Shown one piece after another: positions 43,659 through 53,240 of a stretch of DNA of 64,000 bases. The stretch lies in NCBI GenBank assembly GCA_937928195.1, contig CALEYZ010000066.1, positions 1-64,000 of the forward strand, read 5' to 3'. The DNA is from an uncultured Limnohabitans sp. GTDB taxonomy: Bacteria > Pseudomonadota > Gammaproteobacteria > Burkholderiales > Burkholderiaceae_C. Under the pieces are notes generated by a model. It did not search any database and was not told the origin of the DNA. It saw nothing but the letters and a program-made list of their open reading frames with translations. Each line of letters starts with the position of its first letter. Position 1 is the stretch's first letter. Position numbers and translations under genes: made by a program.

Positions 43659-46600
43659 ATGACCCCTCGTTCACCTTTGCGTCAGGCCATTTCGCAGGCC
43701 ACCCGTTTGCCTGAGGCCGAGGCCATGGCGCCCCTTTTGGCACAGGCTTGCCTCAGTCGCAATGCAGCCGACAAGGCCGATGCTTTGGCCCGGCAGTTGA
43801 TTCAAGGCATGCGAGAGGGGCCAGGCCCTACGGGGCGTGCAGGCCGGGTGCAGAGTTTGATGCAGGAATATGCCTTGTCGAGTGAAGAGGGCGTGGCCCT
43901 GATGTGCTTGGCCGAAGCGCTGTTGCGCATCCCGGATGCTGCAACGCGAGATGCACTGATCCGCGACAAGATCGGCGGTGGGAATTGGCAACAGCACATC
44001 GGTCAAAGCAGTGCCCTGTTTGTGAATGCGGCGTCTTGGGGCTTGGTGCTCACGGGCAAATTGGTGGCCACGCACAACGAGGGGCAGCTGCTGGGCGCAC
44101 TCACACGCTTGATCGGCAAACAAGGCGAGCCTTTGATACGGGGTGGCATGCAGTTGGCCATGCAGATGTTGGGCGAGCAGTTTGTGACTGGCGAAACCAT
44201 TCACGAAGCCTTGGTGCGGGCCAAAGACATGGAAGCGCGAGGCTTTCGCTATTCCTACGACATGCTGGGCGAGGCTGCGTTGACGGCGGCCGATGCGCAG
44301 CGCTATTTCCAATCGTATGAAGATGCCATTCATGCCATGGGTCAGGCTGCAAAGGGGCAAGGCGTGTACCAAGGTGCAGGCATTTCGATCAAGTTGTCGG
44401 CACTGCATCCTCGCTACAGCCGAGCGCAGCAGGAGCGCGTGATGGCCGAGTTGCTTCCCCGTGTCTTGCAATTGACGTTGTTGGCCAAGCAATACAACAT
44501 TGGCTTGAACATTGACGCTGAAGAGTGTGATCGCTTAGAAATTTCTTTGGACCTGTTAGAGGCCTTGTGCTTCGCGCCAGAACTTGCAGGTTGGCACGGC
44601 ATTGGCTTTGTGATTCAGGCCTATCAAAAGCGCTGCCCTGGCGTGGTGGATTTTTTGGTCGATTTGGCCACGCGCTCAGGCCATCGGTTGATGGTCCGTT
44701 TGGTCAAGGGGGCTTATTGGGACACCGAAATCAAACGCGCGCAGATGGAGGGGCAAAGCGATTACCCCGTCTACACGCGCAAACATCACACCGACGTGTC
44801 TTACTTGGCATGCGCCCGCAAGTTGTTGGGTGCTGTGGCTGTGGTGTATCCGCAATTTGCGACCCACAATGCACAAACCGTGGCCAGCATTGTGAGCATG
44901 GCCGAAGAGGTCTGCGGTGCTTATGAAACAGGTCAGTACGAGTTTCAATGTTTGCATGGCATGGGTGAACCTTTGTATTTGCAAGTGGTGGGATCGCAGC
45001 GGCTGGACCGACCCTGCCGAATTTATGCCCCGGTGGGCACCCATGAAACCCTGCTGGCTTATTTGGTGCGCCGTCTGCTAGAAAACGGCGCCAACAGTTC
45101 ATTTGTGAATCGCATGGCCGATGCCTCCGTGCCGTTGGACGACTTGGTTCGAGACCCTGTGATGTTGACAACGCACGAGGCCACAGCGCAGAACTTGGCC
45201 GCGGGTCAGCCTCATCCCAAAATTCCATTGCCTTTGCACTTGTATCGTGCTGAGGGTGCTTGTGGTGCTCATGGCGTTGGGCGATTGAATGCCAAAGGCT
45301 GGGACCTGAGCCATGAACCCACGCTGGCGTGGTTTCAGGAAGGGATGTCACACACTGCAGCGCCTTTGAGGGTGCAGCCACTGATCATTGGCGTCGCTGA
45401 AGGTGCCGAGCTTCGCGAGATGGTGAACCCGGCGAACACAGAACAGGTTCTGGGCCATGTGCAATATGCCAGTGCGCAAGACATTGAGCATGCATTGCAA
45501 GCGGCCGATGCCTTTGCGCCAACGTGGTCACAAACATCGCCATCTGACCGTGCCGATGCATTAGAACAAGCCGCGGTGTTGCTCGAACAAGACGCATTGC
45601 CTTGCATGCGCTTGTTGGTTTTGGAAGCTGGCAAAACATGGGCGCATGCAGTGGCCGAACATCGTGAGTCGGTTGATTTTTTGCGCTACTACGCCATGCA
45701 AGTGCGACGTGATTTCAACAATGCCACACACCAAGCTTTAGGACCCGTGGTGTGCATCAGTCCTTGGAATTTCCCCTTGGCCATTTTCATGGGGCAGGTT
45801 GCTGCAGCCTTGGCGGCAGGCAATACGGTGCTGGCCAAACCCGCAGAGCAGACGACCGGCATTGCAGCGCTGGCGGTGCAGTTGCTGTGGCAAGCTGGCG
45901 TTCCGAAGGCGGCGCTGCAACTGCTGCCAGGACTGGGCCAGACTGTGGGCCATGCACTGGTTCAGGACGCACGCGTGCAAGGCGTCTTGTTCACAGGTTC
46001 AACAGAAACTGCCAAGGTTTTGCAACTCACTTTGTCCAAACGCTTGAATCGCCATGGGCAGGTGGTGCCTTTGATTGCAGAGACGGGTGGGCAAAACTGC
46101 ATGGTGGTGGACTCGTCGGCTTTGTTAGAACAAGTGGTAGTAGACGCTGTGGCCTCTGCCTTTGAAGCCGCAGGTCAGCGCTGCTCTGCATTGCGCATCT
46201 TGTGTGTGCAAGATGAAGTGGCCGACAGGGCTTTGCGCATGCTCCAAGGTGCCATGGCTGAAATGCAGATGGGCAATCCGGCTTTGCTGGAGACCGACAT
46301 CGGCCCCGTCATCGATGCCAGAGCCCGCGACGGCATTGAAGCCCACGTAGAAAAGCTGCAAGTCCTGGGTCGACGCATACACCGCATTCAGCATGCCAAC
46401 GCACAGGCACCAACAGGCACGTATGTGGTGCCCACGTTGATCGAGATTGAAAATCTGCAAGATGTGCAACGTGAAGTGTTTGGCCCTGTGTTGCATGTGT
46501 TGCGGTATGCACGTCATGCGCTTCCAAGCTTGCTGCAGCAGATCAATGACACGGGCTATGGGCTGACCTTGGGTGTGCATTCACGCATCGATGAAACGAT

Positions 46601-47387
46601 TGCGTTGGTCACGCAGGGCACGCATGCTGGCAACACCTATGTCAATCGGAACATGGTGGGGGCCGTGGTGGGTGTTCAGCCTTTTGGCGGTGAAGGCCTG
46701 TCGGGTACAGGTCCCAAAGCAGGCGGGCCTTTGTATTTGCTGCGCCTGCTGGCAGTGTGCCCTGAGGATGCTGCTTTGTGCAGCATTCAAGCGGTGGGGG
46801 GTGGCACTTTGGCACCTGTGCCAGAGGCATTGCAAGCCTTGCACCAATGGGCGTTGTCGGAAAACCGCATGGCCTTGGCACATCAGTGTGCGCGTTTGTC
46901 AGCCTGCAATCCAGCAGGACTGGAAGCCGCGCTGACAGGACCTACGGGCGAGCGCAATGTGTACCAAGTCAAGGCCCGGTCGCATGTTGCTTGCCGTGTG
47001 GGGTCACAAGCCAGTTGGCAAGATGATGTGCTGTCGCAGTTGGCGGCGGTGCTGGCAGTGGGCTCTCGGGCTGTGCTGAACATCGGCATGCAAACTTGGA
47101 TGGCAACGCTGCCGACGGCCGTCCAAAATGAGGTCATCTTTGACGGTGAAGTTGATGTCTGTGGTTCTAAGGCGCTACATGGCACGCAAGCCGTATTGAT
47201 GCACGGTTCCAACGACGAGGTGTTGTCGATGACGAGTGAGTTGGCGCAAGCACCAGGACCGTTGGTGACGGTGTCTGCTTTTCAGCCAGGGACGCTGTGC
47301 ATCCCCTTGGCTCGTTTGGTTCAAGAGCGCAGCATCAGCACGAACACTGCCGCTGCAGGGGGCAATGCCAGTTTGATGACCTTGTAA
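43659..47387 (+). CDS. putA: Bifunctional proline dehydrogenase / L-glutamate-gamma-semialdehyde dehydrogenase
   Basis: 1242 residues from the ATG at 43659, preceded by GGAGAC; TTG 43641 and ATG 43647 are in frame. The N-terminal half is the FAD-dependent proline dehydrogenase barrel (GISIKLSALHPRY, RLVKGAYWDTEIKRAQ, FATHNAQTV). The C-terminal half is the aldehyde dehydrogenase: GPVVCISPWNFPLA near residue 695, Glu in IAETGGQNCM near 806 and the catalytic Cys in GQRCSALR near 839. A further C-terminal domain follows. No ribbon-helix-helix DNA-binding segment is visible at the N-terminus, so regulation is left to the divergent Lrp protein. It oxidises proline to glutamate. Confidence 0.96.
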   Translation: MTPRSPLRQAISQATRLPEAEAMAPLLAQACLSRNAADKADALARQLIQGMREGPGPTGRAGRVQSLMQEYALSSEEGVALMCLAEALLRIPDAATRDALIRDKIGGGNWQQHIGQSSALFVNAASWGLVLTGKLVATHNEGQLLGALTRLIGKQGEPLIRGGMQLAMQMLGEQFVTGETIHEALVRAKDMEARGFRYSYDMLGEAALTAADAQRYFQSYEDAIHAMGQAAKGQGVYQGAGISIKLSALHPRYSRAQQERVMAELLPRVLQLTLLAKQYNIGLNIDAEECDRLEISLDLLEALCFAPELAGWHGIGFVIQAYQKRCPGVVDFLVDLATRSGHRLMVRLVKGAYWDTEIKRAQMEGQSDYPVYTRKHHTDVSYLACARKLLGAVAVVYPQFATHNAQTVASIVSMAEEVCGAYETGQYEFQCLHGMGEPLYLQVVGSQRLDRPCRIYAPVGTHETLLAYLVRRLLENGANSSFVNRMADASVPLDDLVRDPVMLTTHEATAQNLAAGQPHPKIPLPLHLYRAEGACGAHGVGRLNAKGWDLSHEPTLAWFQEGMSHTAAPLRVQPLIIGVAEGAELREMVNPANTEQVLGHVQYASAQDIEHALQAADAFAPTWSQTSPSDRADALEQAAVLLEQDALPCMRLLVLEAGKTWAHAVAEHRESVDFLRYYAMQVRRDFNNATHQALGPVVCISPWNFPLAIFMGQVAAALAAGNTVLAKPAEQTTGIAALAVQLLWQAGVPKAALQLLPGLGQTVGHALVQDARVQGVLFTGSTETAKVLQLTLSKRLNRHGQVVPLIAETGGQNCMVVDSSALLEQVVVDAVASAFEAAGQRCSALRILCVQDEVADRALRMLQGAMAEMQMGNPALLETDIGPVIDARARDGIEAHVEKLQVLGRRIHRIQHANAQAPTGTYVVPTLIEIENLQDVQREVFGPVLHVLRYARHALPSLLQQINDTGYGLTLGVHSRIDETIALVTQGTHAGNTYVNRNMVGAVVGVQPFGGEGLSGTGPKAGGPLYLLRLLAVCPEDAALCSIQAVGGGTLAPVPEALQALHQWALSENRMALAHQCARLSACNPAGLEAALTGPTGERNVYQVKARSHVACRVGSQASWQDDVLSQLAAVLAVGSRAVLNIGMQTWMATLPTAVQNEVIFDGEVDVCGSKALHGTQAVLMHGSNDEVLSMTSELAQAPGPLVTVSAFQPGTLCIPLARLVQERSISTNTAAAGGNASLMTL

Positions 47388-47438
47388 GTGCATGTCCGCT
47401 GCTTGACAGCGCCTGATGGCCTGCTGAACTAAGATGCT

Positions 47439-48011
47439 ATGAAGTTTATTGGCTTCAACGTTCAAACAGGCTATCTCACTATGACAACAGAACTCGCAAC
47501 TTGGTTGGCCGATGAAGCCATCGTGAAAGCCAACATGGCATCTGGCCCCGGTGAAGGGATTGCCAGTCGCGATCAAATTGCAGGATTGACTGGCTTGGAA
47601 ATGATGCAATCACTGTTGAATGGAAAATTGCCTTCGGTGCCGATTGCAAATACGCTGGACTTTTGCTTGATTCACTTGGATGACGGGAAGACCATTTTTC
47701 AAGGTACACCCAAGTCCGCACACCTGAACCCTTTGGGCACCATCCATGGGGGTTGGATTTCGACCTTGCTTGACTCTGCCTTGGGTTGTGCTGTGCACAC
47801 CAAAATGCCCGTTGGGCGTGCCTACACCACGGCTGAGTTGAGCGTCAACATGGTGCGTGCCTTAACGCCAAAAGTAGAACGTGTCCGTGCGATTGCGGAG
47901 GTGCTGCACTGCGGAAGACAGCTCGCAACAGCCCATGCCAAACTGGTCGGACCCGATGGCACTTTGTATGCGCACGCCACCACCACATGTCTGGTATTTG
48001 AAATGAAGTAA
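47439..48011 (+). CDS. PaaI-type hotdog-fold thioesterase
   Basis: 190 residues as given; an ATG at 47481 (176 residues) is a plausible shorter start, and neither has a strong ribosome site. The hotdog motif is clear in GTIHGGWISTLLDSALGCAVHT, with the HGG-x(6)-D pattern of PaaI-like acyl-CoA thioesterases, followed by TTAELSVNMVRALTPKV. It lies 52 bp after putA and 42 bp before an oxygenase gene. It hydrolyses acyl- or aryl-CoA; the substrate is unknown. Confidence 0.87.
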   Translation: MKFIGFNVQTGYLTMTTELATWLADEAIVKANMASGPGEGIASRDQIAGLTGLEMMQSLLNGKLPSVPIANTLDFCLIHLDDGKTIFQGTPKSAHLNPLGTIHGGWISTLLDSALGCAVHTKMPVGRAYTTAELSVNMVRALTPKVERVRAIAEVLHCGRQLATAHAKLVGPDGTLYAHATTTCLVFEMK

Positions 48012-48052
48012 GCAAGTTTTACCCTGCCGAATTGAATTTGGAGAACTGAGCC

Positions 48053-49036
48053 ATGAGCATTATTTTGAAACAGCCTGTCACAGGCCCAGCCGCCTGGACG
48101 GGCAAGGCCATTCAAAACGACACCACCTGGATTGAGCATCTCCAAGCGGCTGACATCCAAGCGCTGGACCAAGCCTTGGCCGCACTCAAAGCCAAAGGTC
48201 TTGCCTTCCCCAACTTCCGGCAGGAAGACTTCCCGATCGGCTCGGCACTGGTGACTCGACTGGCAGCGCTTTCTGAAGAGTTAGAAAACGGTCGAGGCTT
48301 TTCGCTCTGGCGCGGCCTGCCTGTGCATCGCTACAGCGAAGAAGAATTGAAGGCGGTGTATTACGGCATTGGCTTGCACCTGGGCATGCCCGTGTGTCAA
48401 AACCCCCGTGGTGATTTGCTGGGTGAAGTTGCCGCCGTTGGCGACCCCAAAGACATCCGCACCCGGGTGTACCAAACCAATTTGTATTTGCCTTACCACT
48501 CTGATCCATCGGATGTGGTGGGCTTGCTGTGTGTGCGCAAAGCCAAACAGGGAGGCGTTAGCAGTTTGGTCAGCGTGGCGCGCATCTACAACGAAATTTT
48601 AGAAAAGCATCCTGAGTACTTGGGCTTGTTCTACCGAATGTTTTACTTCGAGCATTTGTGTGAACCCGAGCCCAGCCTGTCGCCTATCTTCAGTTATCAC
48701 AAAGGCAAACTGAGTTGCCGTTATTTGCGCCAGTATTTGGAGCTGGGCTGTGACATCAAAGGTGTGCCCTTGTCCAAGGTAGAAATGGAAGCACTGGATT
48801 GTTTTGACCGCATCATGCACTCACCAGAAATTCGCGTGGACATGTTGATGGAGCCTGGCGATCTTCAGTTTGCCAACAACTATGCCGTGCTGCATTCACG
48901 CACCGAGTTTGAGGACCATGACGATGTGGCCGTGCGCCGTCGCATGCTGCGCTTGTGGTTGAAGATGCCCAATGCGCGAGAACTGGCGCCAGAGTTTCCG
49001 GGGCGCAATGGGTTTCCATTACCGACGGATTTTTGA
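48053..49036 (+). CDS. TauD/TfdA-like Fe(II)/2-oxoglutarate oxygenase
   Basis: 327 residues. The iron ligands are His and Asp in YLPYHSDPSDVVGLLC (about residues 148-150) and a distal His in NNYAVLHSRTEFEDH, with the 2-oxoglutarate Arg in RRRMLRLWLK. GFSLWRGLPVHRYSEEELKAVYYGIGLHLG is a further landmark. It resembles the clavaminate-synthase/TauD group without being a taurine enzyme in particular. It lies between a thioesterase and an M20 amidohydrolase gene, which may share a transcript. Confidence 0.88.
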   Translation: MSIILKQPVTGPAAWTGKAIQNDTTWIEHLQAADIQALDQALAALKAKGLAFPNFRQEDFPIGSALVTRLAALSEELENGRGFSLWRGLPVHRYSEEELKAVYYGIGLHLGMPVCQNPRGDLLGEVAAVGDPKDIRTRVYQTNLYLPYHSDPSDVVGLLCVRKAKQGGVSSLVSVARIYNEILEKHPEYLGLFYRMFYFEHLCEPEPSLSPIFSYHKGKLSCRYLRQYLELGCDIKGVPLSKVEMEALDCFDRIMHSPEIRVDMLMEPGDLQFANNYAVLHSRTEFEDHDDVAVRRRMLRLWLKMPNARELAPEFPGRNGFPLPTDF

Positions 49037-49110
49037 ATTTCTTTCCGCAATAATGTGCCGATTGCACTTCTGAAGTCTTCAGGAGAGTCTGAAACACATT
49101 GAGGATTGTC

Positions 49111-50328
49111 ATGAACGCCCCTGTTGAACCTATAAAATTTGCCTTCTCTCAAAACATCTTGCCAGCCATCCAAGACATGGCCAAAGAGATGGTGGAGGTG
49201 CGTCACCAAATTCATGCCCACCCCGAACTGGCATTTGAAGAACACGCCACCAGCGACATGGTGGCGGCTCGCCTGAAAGAGTGGGGCTATGAAGTGCACC
49301 GAGGCTTGGCCGGCACTGGCGTGGTGGGCACCCTCAAGCGGGGTACCGGCAAGATGCGTTTGGGCATTCGCGCCGACATGGACGCGCTCCCAATTCAAGA
49401 GACCACAGGTTTGCCTTATTCCAGTCAATTGCCCGGAAAAATGCACGCTTGTGGCCACGATGGCCACACCGCCATTTTGTTGGCTGCCGCACGCAGCATT
49501 GCGCAAGACCCGCAATTTGATGGCACTTTGAATTTGATTTTCCAGCCCGCCGAAGAAGGTTTGGGCGGCGGTCGTGTGATGGTTGAGCAAGGCTTGTTCA
49601 AACTGTTTCCATGCGATGCCATCTTCGCATTGCACAACATGCCTGGCATGCCTGAAGGGCAGTTTGGTTTTCGGGCGGGCGCCTTCATGCCATCGTCTGA
49701 CACTGTGAACATCACAGTCCGAGGCAAAGGTGGCCATGGTTCTGCGCCGCATTTGTCAGCCGATCCTGTGGTGGCCGCAGCTCACATCGTGGTGGCCTTG
49801 CAAACGGTGGTCTCTCGCAATGTGGACCCACGTGAAATGGCTGTCATTTCTGTGGGTGCCATTCATGGCGGTGAAGCTGCCAACGTCATTCCTCAAAATG
49901 TCACCATGCGCTTGACGGTGCGCGCTTTCAATCCGGAAATTCGCGTCATGCTCAAACAGCGCATTACCGATTTGGTTCAATCGCAAGCGCAGACCATGGG
50001 CGTGCAGGCCGATGTGGATTACGACTGGCGCTATCCCTCACTCATCAACGACGAAGCCAGCACGGCCTTTGCCAAGCAAGTGGCCTTGGACTGGTTGGGT
50101 GACAAGGGTGTCATGCCCAACTTGGCACCCTTAACAGGCAGCGAAGACTTTTCCTTCATGCTGCAAGAGTGCCCAGGCTGCTACCTCATTGTGGGCAATG
50201 GCCAAGGTGAACATCACCACACAGGTGGTTGCATGGTGCACAACCCAGGCTATGACTTCAATGACGCCATCTTGCCGATTGCTGCCAGCTATTGGGTGAA
50301 ATTGGTGAGCGCTTATTTGAAGGCTTAA
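49111..50328 (+). CDS. M20 amidohydrolase (hippurate hydrolase-like)
   Basis: 405 residues from the ATG at 49111 with GAGGA before it; a TTG at 49099 is in frame. Metal and catalytic motifs: RADMDALPIQETTGLPY, MHACGHDGHTAILL near residue 111, IFQPAEEGLGGGRVMVEQG and, near the end, GSEDFSFMLQECPGCYLIVGNG. The family hydrolyses N-acyl amino acids and related amides. It is probably cytoplasmic, as no signal is seen. It may act with the TauD-like oxygenase and thioesterase upstream. Confidence 0.93.
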   Translation: MNAPVEPIKFAFSQNILPAIQDMAKEMVEVRHQIHAHPELAFEEHATSDMVAARLKEWGYEVHRGLAGTGVVGTLKRGTGKMRLGIRADMDALPIQETTGLPYSSQLPGKMHACGHDGHTAILLAAARSIAQDPQFDGTLNLIFQPAEEGLGGGRVMVEQGLFKLFPCDAIFALHNMPGMPEGQFGFRAGAFMPSSDTVNITVRGKGGHGSAPHLSADPVVAAAHIVVALQTVVSRNVDPREMAVISVGAIHGGEAANVIPQNVTMRLTVRAFNPEIRVMLKQRITDLVQSQAQTMGVQADVDYDWRYPSLINDEASTAFAKQVALDWLGDKGVMPNLAPLTGSEDFSFMLQECPGCYLIVGNGQGEHHHTGGCMVHNPGYDFNDAILPIAASYWVKLVSAYLKA

Positions 50329-50352
50329 ATCAAAAGATGGATAGCCCAAAAA

Positions 50353-50378
50353 AATGGCCACTCGGTTGAGTGGCCATT
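50353..50378. terminator. Bidirectional hairpin terminator
   Basis: AATGGCCACTC pairs with GAGTGGCCATT around a GGTT loop, between the convergent M20 and TRAP-receptor genes. The A-run on the left gives a T-run on the minus strand, so it most clearly ends the TRAP-receptor transcript. Confidence 0.82.
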
Positions 50379-50413
50379 GGATGAGTCTAATTTGAAGACT
50401 CAGTTCACTTGCC

Positions 50414-51430
50414 TCACTTGGCTTTGCGTGCCTTGTCAACGGCTGCGTACATCTCGCCAACAATCGGACCCAGCTCCGCGGTGTATTTCTCAATCACAGG
50501 CTTGGAGCGCTCGCGTAATTTGTCGATTTCTGCGGGAGACAGTTCAAACACCGTCATGCCTTTTTTCTTGATCTCTGCCAATGTTTTGGCGGCTTCGTCA
50601 CGCGCCACTTTGCGCTGGTAAATGGCGGTTTCTTGGGCGCTTTCACGCATCAGTTTTTGCTCAACGGGTGTCAACTTGTCCCAGAATTTTTTGCTCACAA
50701 TCACCGCTTGCGGTGTGTACATGTGGTTGGTGATGGTGAGGTACTTTGACACTTCTTCGTACTTGCCATCCAAGATGTTCAGCAATGGATTGGTCATGCC
50801 ATCAATCGCACCTTGCTCCAAGGCTGTGTAGGTTTCAGTGAAGGGCATTGGCACGGGGGACGCGCCCAATGACTTCATGAAGTCCACGTAGATGGGCGTT
50901 GGGATGACGCGCATTTTGATGCCTTTGAAATCATCCGCCTTGGCGATGGGTTTTTTGCCTGTGTGAACTTGGCGGTAGCCAAGGTCCCAATACGCCAAAC
51001 CAATCAGACCCTTTTCTTGCAACTTGTCCAGCAATTTCTGACCCACAGCACTGTCAGACACTGCATCTGCTTCGCGCGTGTTGTTGAACAAAAATGGGAA
51101 GTCGAAAATGGCCATTTCTTTTGCAACACCGGCCAACAAGCTGGCATTCATCACCGTCATTTCAACGGTGCCACCTTGCATGGCCGAGACGGTTTGCAAA
51201 TCTGGACCCAAGGCGCCACCAGGGAAGGCTTGAACTTTGAACTTGCCGCCGGTTTTCTTGGCCATCAATTCAGCAAACTTTTCAACACCCAAAACTTGGG
51301 GGTGACCTTTGTTGCTGGCAGAGGGGAATTTGACGGTACGAGCTTCAAATTCTTGAGCAGATGTCATACCTGCAAATCCCAGTGTGGCGGCAAGAACCGT
51401 GAGTGACAAGGTGCGGCGCAAAGCGTTCAT
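50414..51430 (-). CDS. Orphan TRAP transporter substrate-binding protein (DctP)
   Basis: 338 residues with a signal peptide ending at GMTSAQ near residue 26. Landmarks: GHPQVLGVEKFAELMAKKTGGKFKV, DDFKGIKMRVIPTPIYVD with the conserved Arg, and LEQGAIDGMTNPLLNI. GGAGAC precedes the ATG. No DctQ or DctM gene is beside it, so it must use membrane subunits from elsewhere or act as a sensor. It is divergent from the IclR gene at 51554 across a 123-bp gap that holds a three-repeat operator. Confidence 0.93.
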   Translation of the reverse strand: MNALRRTLSLTVLAATLGFAGMTSAQEFEARTVKFPSASNKGHPQVLGVEKFAELMAKKTGGKFKVQAFPGGALGPDLQTVSAMQGGTVEMTVMNASLLAGVAKEMAIFDFPFLFNNTREADAVSDSAVGQKLLDKLQEKGLIGLAYWDLGYRQVHTGKKPIAKADDFKGIKMRVIPTPIYVDFMKSLGASPVPMPFTETYTALEQGAIDGMTNPLLNILDGKYEEVSKYLTITNHMYTPQAVIVSKKFWDKLTPVEQKLMRESAQETAIYQRKVARDEAAKTLAEIKKKGMTVFELSPAEIDKLRERSKPVIEKYTAELGPIVGEMYAAVDKARKAK

Positions 51431-51520
51431 GTGGTGTCTCCAATGTGGTTTGAACTGGGGTGAACTTTAGTGATCTCCCAAGATGCTGGCAATGGCCATC
51501 ATGCTTGAATTGACCGAATA

Positions 51521-51550
51521 GCGGATAAACTTGTCCGAAAGGCGGATAAA
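51521..51550. promoter_or_regulatory. Three-repeat PobR/PcaU-type operator
   Basis: GCGGATAAA occurs at 51521-51529 and again at 51542-51550, with an inverted, diverged copy (CTTGTCCG) between. One inverted pair plus one direct repeat is the arrangement known for PcaU/PobR-type IclR regulators. It ends three bases before the regulator's own start codon. Confidence 0.65.
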
Positions 51551-51553
51551 ACT

Positions 51554-52363
51554 ATGGTTTCTACCAATGCTTCAGCGCTGGTCTCTAAATCAGCGGCCAG
51601 TGATTTTCCCATTGACTCACGCGACTTGATCTCCGGGGTCGGGCGCGTGTTGTCTGTGATCGAAGCCTTCAACGACGAGTATGGGCGCATGTCCGTGACG
51701 CAGGTGGCCGAGCGCACAGGCATTCCGCGCACAGCGGCCAGACGTTATTTGCTCAATCTGTGTCATTTTGGGTATGCCGATACCGACGGCAAGTACTACT
51801 GGTTGACGCCGCGTGTGCTGCGATTGGGTCAGAGTTATTTGGATGGCGCGCGCTTGCCGCGTTTGGTTCAACCCTTCATTCAAAGGCTGGCGATGTCTTT
51901 GGGTGAAACCGTCAATGTGTCTGTGCTCGATGGCCATGAATTGGTTTATGTGGCGCGCAGCAACAGTCCACGTGTGGTGTCCATTGGTTTTTATGCGGGT
52001 GCGCGTGTGCCCGCCCACGTGGTCGGACCAGGCCCGGCAATTTTGTCGACACTCAGCGATGCGCAACTGAAGGTGTGGATTGATTCGCACGAGTTCACCA
52101 CCTTCAACGCGAACGCCGTCCTCACGCCCAAAAAGTTTGAGCGCTTGGTTTTGGCAGCTCGAAAAAACAGTTATTGCATTTCGGTTGGCAATCTAGACCA
52201 AGGACTTTGTGGCGTGGCCGTGCCACTGAGGGATCGACACGGTGAATGCAAAGCGGCCTTGAGCATGACGCTTCAATCGTCGATTTGGAGTGAAGAAGCA
52301 ATCATTGAGAAATTGCTGCCGTCGATTGTTGAGACGGCGCAAGTACTGCGGTCGGTGATTTGA
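51554..52363 (+). CDS. IclR-family regulator, PcaR/PobR-like
   Basis: 269 residues. N-terminal winged helix: RVLSVIEAFNDEYGRMSVTQVAERTGIPRTAARRYLLNLCHFGY (split over residues 32-75), then the IclR effector domain with ETVNVSVLDGHELVYVARSNSPRVV. The FDSR-like QSSIW and YCISVGNLDQGLCGVAVPL parts fit the PcaR/PobR subgroup that governs aromatic acid genes. No ribosome site precedes the ATG, because the operator abuts it. It probably controls itself and the divergent TRAP receptor. Confidence 0.9.
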   Translation: MVSTNASALVSKSAASDFPIDSRDLISGVGRVLSVIEAFNDEYGRMSVTQVAERTGIPRTAARRYLLNLCHFGYADTDGKYYWLTPRVLRLGQSYLDGARLPRLVQPFIQRLAMSLGETVNVSVLDGHELVYVARSNSPRVVSIGFYAGARVPAHVVGPGPAILSTLSDAQLKVWIDSHEFTTFNANAVLTPKKFERLVLAARKNSYCISVGNLDQGLCGVAVPLRDRHGECKAALSMTLQSSIWSEEAIIEKLLPSIVETAQVLRSVI

Positions 52364-52380
52364 TCCAACAGATGAGGATT

Positions 52381-53148
52381 TCAAGGATGCCAAGTAGAAA
52401 TCACCTTAGGCGTCTCTTGCGACGCCGATCCAGCCAGTGCATACGACAACTGGTTGGCCGCATTCATCACAGTCTTTGCGTGGACTTGCAGCTTGCTTTT
52501 ACTCAAGCGTGCTGTCGGACCAGAAATGCACATCGAGCCCAACAGTCGCCAGTTCAATCCAAACACTGGCGCTGCCACGCTGGAAACCTCTGGATCTCTT
52601 TCCCCCATGGACATGTGATAACCCCGACGACGAATCGTTTCGTATTCGTCACCACCGATGCCAGAGAACGCCAAGATCACTTTCCCCGGGGCGCCTAAGT
52701 TCAATGGCAATCGCATGCCAATGCGCACGTGGTGGCGAACCGATTGCGGACCTTCGATGCGAGAAATGCATGAGCGAACATCGCCTTCTCGCACATAAAA
52801 CGATGCGCTCTCTTTGGTTTCAGCAGACAGCTGGCGCAGTGTGGGCTCCACCACGTCGTTGATGTCAAAACCGGCTTGGTAGCGTGCACCTAGCCAACCC
52901 GCAGCTGCACCCAAGCGCCACGTGCCTTCCTCCTTTTGCACCATGTAGCCTGACAGGGCCAGCGTGCGCGCCAGTCGCAAAACGGTGGTGTTGTGTAGGC
53001 CTGTTCGTCGGCTGAGTTCGGCCAGCGACAGGTGTTGGTCGCCAATTTCAAAGACCTCCAGAATTTGCAAAGCTCGTTTCACAGCGATCACGCCGCCGTC
53101 GCTTTGGGGTTCATCTGCCGTGGGTGTCGCGTTGGGTTTTCGTGCCAT
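52381..53148 (-). CDS. IclR-family transcriptional regulator
   Basis: 255 residues from the ATG at 53148; the longer frame to 53319 lies in the next gene's leader. Winged helix: VKRALQILEVFEIGDQHLSLAELSRRTGLHNTTVLRLARTLALSGYM (split over residues 25-71), then the IclR effector domain (ASFYVREGDVRSCISRIEGP). It is divergent from the Bug/RraA/dehydrogenase/cyclase operon, and a TTTCAC-TGT-GTGAAA repeat lies in the gap. It is the likely regulator of that operon. Its stop faces that of the other IclR gene, 17 bp apart. Confidence 0.92.
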   Translation of the reverse strand: MARKPNATPTADEPQSDGGVIAVKRALQILEVFEIGDQHLSLAELSRRTGLHNTTVLRLARTLALSGYMVQKEEGTWRLGAAAGWLGARYQAGFDINDVVEPTLRQLSAETKESASFYVREGDVRSCISRIEGPQSVRHHVRIGMRLPLNLGAPGKVILAFSGIGGDEYETIRRRGYHMSMGERDPEVSSVAAPVFGLNWRLLGSMCISGPTARLSKSKLQVHAKTVMNAANQLSYALAGSASQETPKVISTWHP

Positions 53149-53156
53149 GAAACATC

Positions 53157-53171
53157 TTTCACTGTGTGAAA
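53157..53171. promoter_or_regulatory. IclR operator candidate
   Basis: TTTCACTGTGTGAAA is a perfect 6-bp-arm inverted repeat in the 92-bp divergent gap. A wider pair, CATCTTTC (53153-53160) and GAAAGATG (53188-53195), is also inverted. Both fit a dimeric site for the IclR gene that starts nine bases to the left. Confidence 0.5.
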
Positions 53172-53240
53172 CACCATTGTATTGAATGAAAGATGAATGA
53201 ACAATCCGTCTCAAACAATTCTTCCCTTTTGGAGACAAAC

